Shown here: positions 33,563-41,764 of the stretch, one piece after another
How positions within the stretch are numbered: position 1 is the stretch's first letter
Layout of the letters: the number at the start of each line of letters is the position of its first letter
Source: Promicromonospora sukumoe
GTDB lineage: Bacteria; Actinomycetota; Actinomycetes; Actinomycetales; Cellulomonadaceae
Direction of reading: 5' to 3'
Assembly (NCBI RefSeq): GCF_014137995.1
Contig: NZ_JACGWV010000001.1
Coordinates: forward strand, 1,426,001 to 1,490,000
Length of the DNA: 64,000 nt
Position numbers and translations under genes: made by a program
Notes under the pieces: generated by a model
Database searches by the model: none
Told to the model about the DNA's origin: nothing
The model's input: only the letters and a program-made list of their open reading frames with translations

Positions 33563-34896
33563 CACGAGCTCACTTTCACGAGGTTGTTCGGTGCGGTGTC
33601 GGTTGAGACGGTGTCGGTTCGGACGGTGTCGGTTCGTGTGGGGCCGACGGCGGAGGTGCCGACGGCGGAGGTGTCGACGGCGGTGGTGTCGAGGGGAGCG
33701 GTGCCGGCTTCGGCGGGGACCGCCTCGGACGACGTCGCCCGGGCCCGCACGGTGAGCACGGCGGCCAGCGCCAGCGCGGCGACGACGGCGCTGCCCACGA
33801 CGAGCGCGAGCTGCAGCCCCTGCCCGGTGGCGAGCCGGCCCACGGCCAGGGCGACGCCCGCCTGCACGAGGTAGCCGACCAGGTAGGCCGACGACGTGGT
33901 CGCGGCCCGGTGCTCCGCGGGCGCGCTGCGGGTGACCAGGGTGATGCCGCCGGAGAACAGGAGGCTGTAGCCCGCACCGCCCACGACGGAGTACAGGACC
34001 AGCACCGGCATCGAGTGGGTGGCGCCCGCGACGAGCATCAGCCCCTGTGCGACGAGCGCGCTGACGGCGCCGAGCCGCAGCGCCAGGGCGGCCCCCAGCC
34101 GCCCGGCGAGCAGGGCGGTCACGCCGATGGCGGCGGCGGACAGGGCGAGGACCACGCCGTTGACGAAGGCGTCGTCGGACCGCACGGTGTCCCGCGCGAA
34201 CTGCGCCCCGATGCCGAGGAAGATCGCGCCGAGCGCGTACGCGGCGGAGACGCCGAACGTGCCCGCGAGGAACGGCCGCCGGTCGCGCGGCACGGCCAGC
34301 GGGCGGGGCCGCCAGCGGCGTGCGGCGCGCGGGCGGCGGGGGAGCAGCCAGGCGGCGACCGCGGCCACGACGACGCCGGCGAGCAGCACCCCGTAGCCGG
34401 CGTGCAGCGGGTTGCCGCTGAACTGGACGGTCGCGCCGCCCACGAGCAGTGCCGTGATCAGGCCGACGGCGGACGCCGCGGTGGTGGTCGCGCCGGTGCG
34501 GTCCCGGCCGTCGTCGGACCGGGAGGAGGCGATGACGCTCGTGGCGGGACCGAGGCTGAGCCCCACCCCGACGCCCATGAGCGCACGGCCCACGAGCAGC
34601 AGCGCCAGGTTCGGCGCGAGCAGGAACGTGAGGGCGCCGAGCCCCAGGAAGCCGAGTCCGCCGAGGATCGCGCCGCGGTTGCCCACGGTCTCCGAGACGC
34701 CGCCGAGCAGCAGGAGCGTCGCGATCAGCGCGACCGGGTAGGCGGCGAACACCGTGGTGGTGACCGCCGTCGTCAGGTGCCACTGCGCGGCGTAGACCGG
34801 GTAGACGAGCGTCGGCGCGGCCGACGCCCAGAGCGCGAGGGCCACGGCGGCTGCGGCCGCCCAGCGGCTGCCGCGTGCCGCCCAGGTGAATGTCAT
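33562..34896 (-). CDS. MFS transporter with a Thr-rich C-terminal tail
   Basis: The product has 444 residues from ATG 34896 (GGGAG nine bases upstream). It has twelve helices with the drug:H+ antiporter look (GRALMGVGVGLSLGPATS, VGYLVQAGVALAVGRLATG). The last 35 residues, about TAVDTSAVGTSAVG and TRTDTVRTDTV, come from two 15-base tandem repeats at 33593-33692 and lie outside the transport core. It is followed by the SDR gene with a TGATG overlap and faces HxlR across a large dyad. Confidence 0.85.
   Translation of the reverse strand: MTFTWAARGSRWAAAAAVALALWASAAPTLVYPVYAAQWHLTTAVTTTVFAAYPVALIATLLLLGGVSETVGNRGAILGGLGFLGLGALTFLLAPNLALLLVGRALMGVGVGLSLGPATSVIASSRSDDGRDRTGATTTAASAVGLITALLVGGATVQFSGNPLHAGYGVLLAGVVVAAVAAWLLPRRPRAARRWRPRPLAVPRDRRPFLAGTFGVSAAYALGAIFLGIGAQFARDTVRSDDAFVNGVVLALSAAAIGVTALLAGRLGAALALRLGAVSALVAQGLMLVAGATHSMPVLVLYSVVGGAGYSLLFSGGITLVTRSAPAEHRAATTSSAYLVGYLVQAGVALAVGRLATGQGLQLALVVGSAVVAALALAAVLTVRARATSSEAVPAEAGTAPLDTTAVDTSAVGTSAVGPTRTDTVRTDTVSTDTAPNNLVKVSS
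33593..33692. repeat. 15-base tandem repeats in the MFS 3' end
   Basis: Three copies near GACGGTGTCGGTTCG are followed by three near CGACGGCGGAGGTGT. Both keep the reading frame, adding Thr/Asp/Val-rich residues to the C-terminal tail. Copy number could vary among strains. Confidence 0.7.
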
Positions 34897-34910
34897 CGGA
34901 GGGAACTCCC

Positions 34911-34963
34911 ATCTGAGTTGGGATTCACAACCTAGCACCTAGGTTGGAAACTACAACTCAGAT
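34911..34963. promoter_or_regulatory. Nested 53-base dyad in the MFS/HxlR divergent promoter
   Basis: The outer arms ATCTGAGTTG (34911-34920) and CAACTCAGAT (34954-34963) and the inner arms CAACCTA (34928-34934) and TAGGTTG (34940-34946) share one centre at 34937. The right end merges with the -10 box of hxlR. It is most likely the binding site of two HxlR dimers controlling both genes; the protein link is inference. Confidence 0.7.
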
Positions 34964-34968
34964 AGGAT
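34963..34968 (+). promoter_or_regulatory. -10 box of a leaderless hxlR transcript
   Basis: TAGGAT ends six bases before ATG 34975. This supports ATG 34975 over the upstream GTG at 34969, which would fall at or before the transcript start. Confidence 0.55.
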
Positions 34969-34974
34969 GTGGGC

Positions 34975-35445
34975 ATGAGCACAACGCCCCGCGAACGCAA
35001 CGCACGCTGCTCCATCGCCCGGAGCCTCGAGGTCCTGGGGGAGAAGTGGACCCTGCTCGTGGTCCGCGAGGCCTTCTTCGGCTACACGCGGTTCGCCGAC
35101 TTCCGCGCGCGGCTCGGCATCGCGCCCGACGTGCTGACGGCGCGCCTGGAGACCCTGGTCGAGGGCGGCGTGCTGGAGCGGCGGCCGTACCGCGACGCGG
35201 GTCAGCGGCAGCGCGACGAGTACGTGCTCACCGAGGCGGGGAGGGAGCTCAAGACCGTGCTGGGGGCGTTCACGGCGTGGGGCGACGAGCACCGGCCCTC
35301 GGGCTTCGGACCGTCCGTGCGGTACGTCGAGGAGGCCACGGGCGAGCCCGTCCGGGTCGGGTTCGTCACCGAGGACGGGCGCGAGATCGGGCCCGACGCC
35401 GTCGCGCTGGTGCCGGGCCCGGGCTCGCTGACGTCGGCGGCCTGA
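34975..35445 (+). CDS. HxlR-family regulator
   Basis: The protein has 156 residues. It has the HxlR winged helix: CSIARSLEVLGEKWTLLVVREAFFGYTRFADFRARLGIAPDVLTARLETLVEGGVLERRPY, with the N-terminal Cys seen in several redox- or aldehyde-sensing members. The extra C-terminal 45 residues are longer than in minimal HxlR proteins. It is divergent from MFS-SDR across a 53-base dyad and should repress or activate them and itself. Confidence 0.9.
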   Translation: MSTTPRERNARCSIARSLEVLGEKWTLLVVREAFFGYTRFADFRARLGIAPDVLTARLETLVEGGVLERRPYRDAGQRQRDEYVLTEAGRELKTVLGAFTAWGDEHRPSGFGPSVRYVEEATGEPVRVGFVTEDGREIGPDAVALVPGPGSLTSAA

Positions 35446-35477
35446 CGCGCCGAACTTTCGAGTTTGGCCGGTGGCAC

Positions 35478-35507
35478 CGAGATCGGTCCAGCGCTGGACC
35501 GATCTCG
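35478..35507. terminator. 30-base perfect palindrome between convergent genes
   Basis: CGAGATCGGTCCAGC pairs with its complement without a loop; imperfect pairing extends outward on both sides (from about 35455 to 35530). It lies between hxlR (stop 35445) and the ABC exporter (stop 35539), so it can end both transcripts. Confidence 0.65.
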
Positions 35508-35538
35508 ATGCAGACTGCCGAACTCGGCCCGGCCGGCG

Positions 35539-37308
35539 TCAGCCCGCCTGGGTCTCGTGCAGCGTCGCGTAGCGGCCGCCGTGCGCGACCAGGTGGTCGT
35601 GCGTGCCCTGCTCGACGATCCGCCCGTGCTCCAGCACGATGATCCGGTCGGCCTGCCGGATCGTGGAGAGCCGGTGGGCGACGACCAGCGTCGTCCGCCC
35701 CCGCATGAGGCGGCCCAGCGCCTCCTTGACCAGGGTCTCCGACTCGGTGTCCAGGGCGCTGGTGGCCTCGTCGAGCAGCAGGATGCGCGGGTCGCGCACC
35801 AGGGCGCGGGCGATCGCGATGCGCTGCCGCTGCCCGCCCGACAGCCGTGCCCCGCGCTCGCCGACGACGGTGTCCCAGCCGTCGGGCTGCGCCTCGACGA
35901 ACTCCAGGGCGTTGGCGTCCCGCAGCGCGGCGCGGACGACGTCGTCGGGCGCGTCCGGGAGGCCGTAGGTGACGTTGTCGCGGATGGTGCCCTCGAAGAG
36001 CACCGACTCCTGCGGCACCACCGAGACGTGGCGGCGCACCGTGCGCAGGTCGAGCTCCTGCGCGTCGACGCCGTCCACGAGCACCCGGCCCGACGTCGGG
36101 CGCACGAACCCGAGCACGAGGTTGAGCAGCGTGGACTTGCCGGAACCCGATGAGCCGACGAACGCGACCGTCTGACCGGCCGGGATCGTGAGGGTCACGT
36201 CGTGCAGGGCGTCGTCGTCCGCGTCGGGGTAGCGGTGGTGCACGTGGTCCAGCGTCAGCTCGCCGCCCACGGCGTCGACGGCGGCCCGGCCCTCGTTCTC
36301 CTCCAGGTCGGGCTCCTCCAGCACCTCGGCGACGGAGCGCACCGACTCCATGCCGCGCGCCGTGACCGGCAGGAGCATGAGGAGCTGGGTGAGCCCCTGC
36401 GTGAGCAGCGTGAAGTAGGCGGAGAGCAGCACCACCTCGCCGGCCGTGACCGGCAGGAACCCGGTGAGCGAGAACACCGCGGCGAGCGCGAGGCACGTCA
36501 CGCCCAGGAGCTGCATCGTCACCCAGGACAGCGACGCGACGCGGCCGTTGAGCATGTCGAGGTGCAGCCCGGCGCGGCGCACGCCGTCGGCCCCGGCGGC
36601 CAGGCGGGTGACCGCCGTCTGCTCCAGGCCGTGCGCCCGGGTGATCGGGATGAGCGAGGCCATCTCGCCCACGCGTGAGGCGAAGCCCTCGACCTCGCGG
36701 CGGAAGCGCTCGTTGCGGTCGCGCGAGCGCCGGGCCGTGGCCCAGCGCAGCCCGAGCGCGAGCGGCACGGCCAGCAGGTAGACGGGCAGGAACTGCGGCA
36801 CCTTCAGGGCCGTCATCGTCACGGCGCCGGCCAGCACCATGACCGACGAGAGCAGGGGATGGGTGACCTGCTGGAGCATCACCTCGATGTTCTCGACGTC
36901 GCGCACCACCTTGGACTGCACCACGGACGAGCTCGCGCGCGAGTGGTATCCGATCGACAGGTTCTGCAGGCGGGCGGCCAGGGCGTTACGCAGCCCGGCG
37001 CCGGTGTCGCGCACGACGGTCATGAAGGCGCGCGTGTAGACGAGGTGGTTCGGGAAGTTCTGCAGCAGCAGGGCGGCGGCCACGGCGAACCAGATCAGGA
37101 CGTCGCGCACCTCGCCGCCCGTGGCCACGATGTCGATGACGGCCGCCGTGACCACCGGCAGGAACCACATCGGCACCTCTTTGACGGTGAACGCGGCGAT
37201 CGCCACGGACATCCGCCCGGGACGCCGGGCGAGCAGCCGCAGGACCGACCGTGCGGGTCGGGAGCTGTCGATGTGAATCGGGGCGGTAAGCGCTTTCTCG
37301 GCAGCCAT
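35539..37308 (-). CDS. ABC exporter (fused membrane and ATPase domains)
   Basis: The protein has 589 residues. Residues 35-320 hold six helices of a type-I exporter domain. The ATPase has Walker A GSSGSGKST, signature LSGGQRQRIAIARAL, Walker B RILLLDEATSALD and the H-loop VVAHRLST. It would work as a homodimer, since no second half-transporter is near. Cargo could be a lipid, peptide or drug. The upstream family B palindrome separates it from the gene before it on the same strand. Confidence 0.92.
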   Translation of the reverse strand: MAAEKALTAPIHIDSSRPARSVLRLLARRPGRMSVAIAAFTVKEVPMWFLPVVTAAVIDIVATGGEVRDVLIWFAVAAALLLQNFPNHLVYTRAFMTVVRDTGAGLRNALAARLQNLSIGYHSRASSSVVQSKVVRDVENIEVMLQQVTHPLLSSVMVLAGAVTMTALKVPQFLPVYLLAVPLALGLRWATARRSRDRNERFRREVEGFASRVGEMASLIPITRAHGLEQTAVTRLAAGADGVRRAGLHLDMLNGRVASLSWVTMQLLGVTCLALAAVFSLTGFLPVTAGEVVLLSAYFTLLTQGLTQLLMLLPVTARGMESVRSVAEVLEEPDLEENEGRAAVDAVGGELTLDHVHHRYPDADDDALHDVTLTIPAGQTVAFVGSSGSGKSTLLNLVLGFVRPTSGRVLVDGVDAQELDLRTVRRHVSVVPQESVLFEGTIRDNVTYGLPDAPDDVVRAALRDANALEFVEAQPDGWDTVVGERGARLSGGQRQRIAIARALVRDPRILLLDEATSALDTESETLVKEALGRLMRGRTTLVVAHRLSTIRQADRIIVLEHGRIVEQGTHDHLVAHGGRYATLHETQAG

Positions 37309-37356
37309 GCCGCCATGCTACCCACCCGCGCCACCCCACCCACCCCGCCCACCGAA

Positions 37357-37423
37357 CTCGTTGAGTGCTGGGTATTCGCCCTTCCGCGGGGCGCGAAAGG
37401 GCGAATACCCAGCACTCAACGAG
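37357..37423. repeat. Palindrome family B, copy 1
   Basis: Twenty-seven-base perfect arms with a 13-base loop; the arm begins CTCGTTGAGTGCTGGGTATT. It lies between two minus-strand genes, after the stop of the sugar-dehydrogenase gene (37429) and before the exporter start. The same arm recurs at 40932-40998 and, with two changes, at 55245-55311. Confidence 0.9.
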
Positions 37424-37428
37424 CGAGG

Positions 37429-39762
37429 TCAGCGGGTCATGAGGCGGTACTGGGCCGCCACCTCGCGGGGCGTGATCGCGCGGTCCAGGAGCTGGATCGT
37501 GTCCATGCGGCAGTTGCAGGGGTTCCGCTCCTGCGTGTCCTGCGGGAAGCTGCCGCCGATCTTGATGCCCCGCGGCGTCGTGGCCGACGTCCCCGAGCCG
37601 TCCACCTGCCACGGGTCGCCGTCCACCACGTAGAAGCCGGGCACCCGCTCGCCGTTGCGGTACAGCGCCATCTTCCCCGTGGTGTAGTCGAACGTCGCGG
37701 CCAGGTGCACCCACTCGTCCTGCGGCAGCAGGGTGCGCCAGTCCTCGTGAGCGGCGAAGGTCTGCGACGCCCCGCCGTCGATCCGCCGGCCCAGCGCGAC
37801 CAGCCGCAGCTCGCCGTCCACCTGGATGATCTCCAGCAGGGCGCGCACGCCGTGCCCGTCGGAGTCGCCGCTGAGCAGGCCCGCCAGCCCGACGGCGTTG
37901 TAGAAGTCGTCGGGGTCCGCCGTCGTGGTGTTGGGGCTCGGGTTCTGGCCGGTCATCTTGACCCAGCCCGCCACCGTGATCCCGTCCACGCCGTTGAACG
38001 CCGACAGCGTGGGCACCCCGGCCGCGTCGTAGACGCCCGCCTTCCAGTCGTCGTTGCCCGCCGTCAGCGGGTCGACCTGGCCGAGCTGGATCGAGTTGTT
38101 GCTGCCCGGGTAGGCGCCGTCCGCCACCCGCATGTCCTCCCCGCCGTTGATCAGGTTGAGGTAGGTGCGGGACAGGCCGCGGTCGATCTCGACGGCGCCG
38201 TTCTGCTGGAACGGGTGCTCGAAGTCGTAGAAGCTCACGTTGTTCTTCTCCAGCGAGCGCGGGACGTCCTGCGGCACCGGCGCGTGCACCGTGTCCACGA
38301 CCTTCCAGATCTTCCCGTTCGCCTTCGCCACCAGGTACAGGTCGCCCGACGCGTCCCGGCCCATCCGCAGGTCCGCCCGCTCGTCGCCCGTGAAGTCGGG
38401 CATCCGCTTGCGGGTGCCGTCGGTGTCGTACAGCGCGAGCTCGTACATCTGCGCCTCGTCGCGGCCGCGCCGCATCTGCGACTCCTTGGCGTAGAACACC
38501 CGCCCCTCGACCAGGTCCGTGAACAGGTACTTGCCGTCCAGCGCCGGCAGGTCGCGCCCGCGGTAGACGAAGCCGCCGCTGATCGCGTACCCGCTGTCCG
38601 CCGTGCACGACCAGCCGGGCGGCGGGTCGTGGTCGTACGCCACCACGGGATACGTGAACCCGAAGGAGGCGTCGTCCTCCGGCAGCGGGTAGAGGTTGCA
38701 CCGGTCGGACGCGTCGAAGACGTACTTCCCCTCCCGGTCGCCCCAGCCGAAGTTGTCGCCCGCCTGAACGTCGTAGACGGCCTCGATCGCGTGCTCGCCG
38801 ATGTGCCCCAGGAACATGCGCGGCTCCGCCCGCTTGCTCTTCTGGTCCCAGGAGAACCGGTGCGGGTCCCGCATGCCGATCGCGTAGATCTCGCCCAGCG
38901 TGCCCGGCTCGTCCACGAACGGGTTCGACGCTGGGATGCCGTACGTGCCGCCCGGCCCGTTCGTGCCCGCCGGGTCGATCCGCAGGATCTTGCCGGCCGG
39001 CGTGTCCCGCTCCTGCGGCACCCCCGTGCCGACGCCGATCCCGCCGTCGCCCACCGCGAGGTACAGCAGGCCGTAGTCCTCGTCGCCCGGCTTCGCCGTC
39101 GGGTTGAAGTCGATCTGCTGGATCGCGTGCACCTGCCCCGCGAAGCCCAGGCGCATCACCTCCCGGCTCGTCCCCGAGAACACTTCCGCGGCGGGGTCGT
39201 CCGCCACCCACTCCGTGACCACCGCGTGCAGGAACGTCGGCGTCTGCGCCGGGTACGTCGTGGGGTCCGACGGCGGCCCGGCGTTGCCGGGGCGCTCGCT
39301 GTGCACCGTGTAGAACGTGCCGTTGTCCTCGAAGTCCGGGTGGAACGCCGCGAACCCGAAGCCGCTGCCCATGCCCCGCCCGGAGAAGAACTCCGGCGCG
39401 AACCGTGCCGCCACGTCCAGGTACACCCGCGGCTCGCCGTCCTGGACGAAGTACAGCGGGCCGTTCAGGTCCGGCACGTACATGCGGCCCGAGCCGTCCG
39501 GCAGCTCCCCGATGCCGTTGATGCGCGCGTGCCGCATCAGCCGCCGGTCGACGGGCGCCGGGATCGGCTCCGTCTTCGGGAACTGCGCGTACTCCTCCAG
39601 GACCAGGCCGATCGTCGACTGCTTCTCCTCCGGGGCCGGGTCCTCGATCGGGTCACCCACCGGGGCGGCCGTGGCGAGCATCGCCGTCGTCAGCCCCGCC
39701 AGGGCCGTCGCGGTGACCGCCACCGCGGCCACCGCCGACCGCCATCTCTGTCTGGTGCGCAT
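37429..39762 (-). CDS. Secreted PQQ-type sugar dehydrogenase with LamG-like C-terminal domain
   Basis: The protein has 777 residues. A signal peptide (AVAAVAVTATALAGLTTAMLATAAP) is followed by a glucose/sorbosone-dehydrogenase-like beta-propeller: NGIGELPDGSGRMYVPDLNG, LYLAVGDGGIG, GKILRIDPAG, NPFVDEPGTLGEIYAIGMRDPHRFSWD, GDNFGWG and GGFVYRG. From about residue 530 a concanavalin/LamG-like domain binds carbohydrate or surfaces (WVHLAATFDYTTGKMALYRNGERV). It should oxidise a sugar outside the cell. It neighbours a ThuA protein, which suggests a shared glycan-related role. Confidence 0.85.
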   Translation of the reverse strand: MRTRQRWRSAVAAVAVTATALAGLTTAMLATAAPVGDPIEDPAPEEKQSTIGLVLEEYAQFPKTEPIPAPVDRRLMRHARINGIGELPDGSGRMYVPDLNGPLYFVQDGEPRVYLDVAARFAPEFFSGRGMGSGFGFAAFHPDFEDNGTFYTVHSERPGNAGPPSDPTTYPAQTPTFLHAVVTEWVADDPAAEVFSGTSREVMRLGFAGQVHAIQQIDFNPTAKPGDEDYGLLYLAVGDGGIGVGTGVPQERDTPAGKILRIDPAGTNGPGGTYGIPASNPFVDEPGTLGEIYAIGMRDPHRFSWDQKSKRAEPRMFLGHIGEHAIEAVYDVQAGDNFGWGDREGKYVFDASDRCNLYPLPEDDASFGFTYPVVAYDHDPPPGWSCTADSGYAISGGFVYRGRDLPALDGKYLFTDLVEGRVFYAKESQMRRGRDEAQMYELALYDTDGTRKRMPDFTGDERADLRMGRDASGDLYLVAKANGKIWKVVDTVHAPVPQDVPRSLEKNNVSFYDFEHPFQQNGAVEIDRGLSRTYLNLINGGEDMRVADGAYPGSNNSIQLGQVDPLTAGNDDWKAGVYDAAGVPTLSAFNGVDGITVAGWVKMTGQNPSPNTTTADPDDFYNAVGLAGLLSGDSDGHGVRALLEIIQVDGELRLVALGRRIDGGASQTFAAHEDWRTLLPQDEWVHLAATFDYTTGKMALYRNGERVPGFYVVDGDPWQVDGSGTSATTPRGIKIGGSFPQDTQERNPCNCRMDTIQLLDRAITPREVAAQYRLMTR

Positions 39763-39826
39763 GGTGCCTCCTGAATGTCGTCGTCGTCATTGCGGAGTGC
39801 TGTGCGTTGCGTCGTGCCTACCCGCG

Positions 39827-39863
39827 GGTCGAGCTTGTCGAGACCCCTGAGCCCGTCGAGACC
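39827..39863. repeat. Short dispersed repeat (GGTCGAGCYTGTCGAGACC type)
   Basis: GGTCGAGCTTGTCGAGACC (39827-39845) is followed by a partial copy, GCCCGTCGAGACC (39851-39863), just after the ThuA stop. The same 19-mer with one change is found inside a gene at 54617-54635. It belongs to a palindrome-like repeat type widespread in actinobacterial genomes. Confidence 0.65.
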
Positions 39864-40894
39864 TACCGGCAGAACGGCCGCTCGCCGGCCGCGCTGAGGA
39901 TGCCGCCCACCACGTGCGTCTCGAACGACCCGGCGCCCGGCAGCGCCGAGTCCTCGGTCCACGCGGCCGGGTCGTGGCCGAGCGAGGTGACCCACGCGCG
40001 ACCGCCGTCGTAGTACTGGCACCACGAGACCGGGTGCTCGCCGTCGTGCCCGGGGTGCCCGTTGAAGCCGGTGCCGGAGCCGATCGTGGAGGTGTCCACC
40101 TCGGCGAGGAACCGCACGCCCGTGGGGAACGGTTCGAGGTTGTACCACTCGTCGCGGAAGTCCCACCGGCGCGGCAGGTCCTTCGTGGAGGCGTCGCGAC
40201 GGTCGACGGTGAGCACCTGCCCGTCGCGGTGCGGCCCGTGGTCGTAGAAGTTGGCGCCGCCGAGCAGCCCCTGGAACCACGGCCAGTGGTACATCGCGCC
40301 GAGCGTGTTGTGCACGGCCACGAAGCCGCCGCCCGAGCGGACGTACTGCAGCAGTGCGGTCTGGGACGCGTCGTCGAGCATGGTGCGGGAGTTGCTGAGG
40401 AAGACGACGGCGTCGTACGGCGCGAGCTTCGCCGGGGCGTCGAGCTGGCGCACGTCCTCGGTCCAGTCCACCTCGAACCCGTACTCCTGCCCCCACCGGA
40501 CCACGGCGTTCTGCGCGACGTGCGCCGACGTCAGCGGCGGGTTCATCCCGGCGGGCAGCAGCGGCCCGAGGTGGGCGTGCCGCGAGACGCCGGTCGCGGT
40601 GAAGACCAGCACGCGCACCCGCCCGTCGGTGGCGCGCGGCAGGTCCCAGTCGTTGTAGCAGGCCGGGTCCGTGCCCCGGCAGACGCCGTAGTCCGCGACC
40701 TTGTCGCGGTACGGGTCCTGCCGTCCCGCGGACGACGGCGCGGCCCCGCCGTCCGCCCCCGGACCGGGCGGACCGCCCCCGCCGACGGCGGGCGTGAGGT
40801 GGAGCCCGGCGAGCAGCGCGGCCAGGATCGCCAGGCCGAGCACCACCTGTCCGGCGTTGCCGAGCGACGTACCCAGGGCGGATCGAAGCGACAT
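39863..40894 (-). CDS. Membrane-anchored ThuA-domain protein
   Basis: The protein has 343 residues. One N-terminal helix (AGQVVLGLAILAALLAGLHL) anchors or exports it; a Gly/Pro-rich linker follows. The ThuA (glutamine-amidotransferase-like) domain shows VRVLVFTATGVSRHAHLG, DAVVFLSNSRTMLDD, GGGFVAVHNTLGAMYHWPWFQGLLGG and the late HPVSWCQYYDGGRAWVTSLGHDPAAW. ThuA-like proteins occur with oxidised-sugar pathways, and here the neighbour is a PQQ-type sugar dehydrogenase. Enzymatic role not known. Confidence 0.85.
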   Translation of the reverse strand: MSLRSALGTSLGNAGQVVLGLAILAALLAGLHLTPAVGGGGPPGPGADGGAAPSSAGRQDPYRDKVADYGVCRGTDPACYNDWDLPRATDGRVRVLVFTATGVSRHAHLGPLLPAGMNPPLTSAHVAQNAVVRWGQEYGFEVDWTEDVRQLDAPAKLAPYDAVVFLSNSRTMLDDASQTALLQYVRSGGGFVAVHNTLGAMYHWPWFQGLLGGANFYDHGPHRDGQVLTVDRRDASTKDLPRRWDFRDEWYNLEPFPTGVRFLAEVDTSTIGSGTGFNGHPGHDGEHPVSWCQYYDGGRAWVTSLGHDPAAWTEDSALPGAGSFETHVVGGILSAAGERPFCR

Positions 40895-40931
40895 GACAGT
40901 TCTCCTTTGAACGGCCAGCAGTCAGTCCTGC

Positions 40932-40998
40932 CTCGTTGAGTGCTGGGTATTCGCCCTTTCACGGGGCGCGAGAGGGCGAATACCCAGCACTCAACGAG
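40932..40998. repeat. Palindrome family B, copy 2
   Basis: Twenty-six-base perfect arms starting CTCGTTGAGTGCTGGGTATT, with a 15-base loop. It lies between livF (stop 41012) and thuA (start 40894), both on the minus strand. Copies 1 and 2 flank the thuA plus sugar-dehydrogenase pair on either side. Confidence 0.9.
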
Positions 40999-41011
40999 GG
41001 GTGGGGGTGGG

Positions 41012-41764
41012 TCAGGCGGCCTCCTTCGGGCGGCCGCCCAGGTAGAGCTGGGCCAGCCTGGGGTCCGCGAGGAGGTCCGGGGCCGGGCCCGTGATGTGCA
41101 CACGGCCCAGGTCCAGCACGCAGCCGACGTCGGCCGACTCCAGCGCCCGCCGCGCGTTCTGCTCCACGAGCAGCACGGCTGTGCCGGCGTCGCGCATGCG
41201 CTGGACCTGCTCGAACACGACCGCCGTCGCCTTGGGGTCCAGCCCCATCGACGGCTCGTCGAGCAGCACCACCTTGGGCCGCACCATGAGCGAGCGGGCG
41301 AACTCGACCTGCTTCTGCTGCCCGCCCGACAGCGCGCCCGCCAGGGCGGACCACCGCTCGCCGACCAGCGGGAACAGCTCCGTCACGAAGTCCGTGCGGG
41401 CCGCGATCTCCGCGCGGTCGCGCACCGTGTACGCGCCGAGCAGCACGTTCTCGGCCACCGTCATCTCGGGGAACACGCTGTGCCCCTGCGGTACGTGCGA
41501 CAGCCCCGCGGCCAGGAGCTGCTGCGGCGTTCGGCCGGTCACGTCCACGCCGTCGACCACCACCTGGCCGGCGCGCGGTCTGAGCAGCCCGCTGGCGACC
41601 TTGAGCACCGTGGACTTGCCGGCGCCGTTCGGCCCCACGAGGCAGACCACGCTGCCGGGTGCCACCGTCACGGACAGCCCGCGCAGCACGAGGGCCGCGC
41701 GGCCGTAGCCGGCCTGGATGTCCGTCAGGCGCAGCAGGGGTTCGGGTGCGAGTTCAGACGCCAA
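41012..41764 (-). CDS. Liv-type ABC transporter ATPase, LivF-like
   Basis: The product has 250 residues from TTG 41764, chosen because GGAGG is six bases upstream; it overlaps livG by 11 bases. Walker A is GPNGAGKST, the signature LSGGQQKQVEFARSL, Walker B KVVLLDEPSMGLD. LSHVPQGHSVFPEMTVAENVLLGAY is typical of LivF. It is the last gene of a five-gene hydrophobic-amino-acid-type transporter operon. LacI control suggests a carbohydrate-like or other carbon source, not necessarily an amino acid. Confidence 0.9.
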   Translation of the reverse strand: MASELAPEPLLRLTDIQAGYGRAALVLRGLSVTVAPGSVVCLVGPNGAGKSTVLKVASGLLRPRAGQVVVDGVDVTGRTPQQLLAAGLSHVPQGHSVFPEMTVAENVLLGAYTVRDRAEIAARTDFVTELFPLVGERWSALAGALSGGQQKQVEFARSLMVRPKVVLLDEPSMGLDPKATAVVFEQVQRMRDAGTAVLLVEQNARRALESADVGCVLDLGRVHITGPAPDLLADPRLAQLYLGGRPKEAA

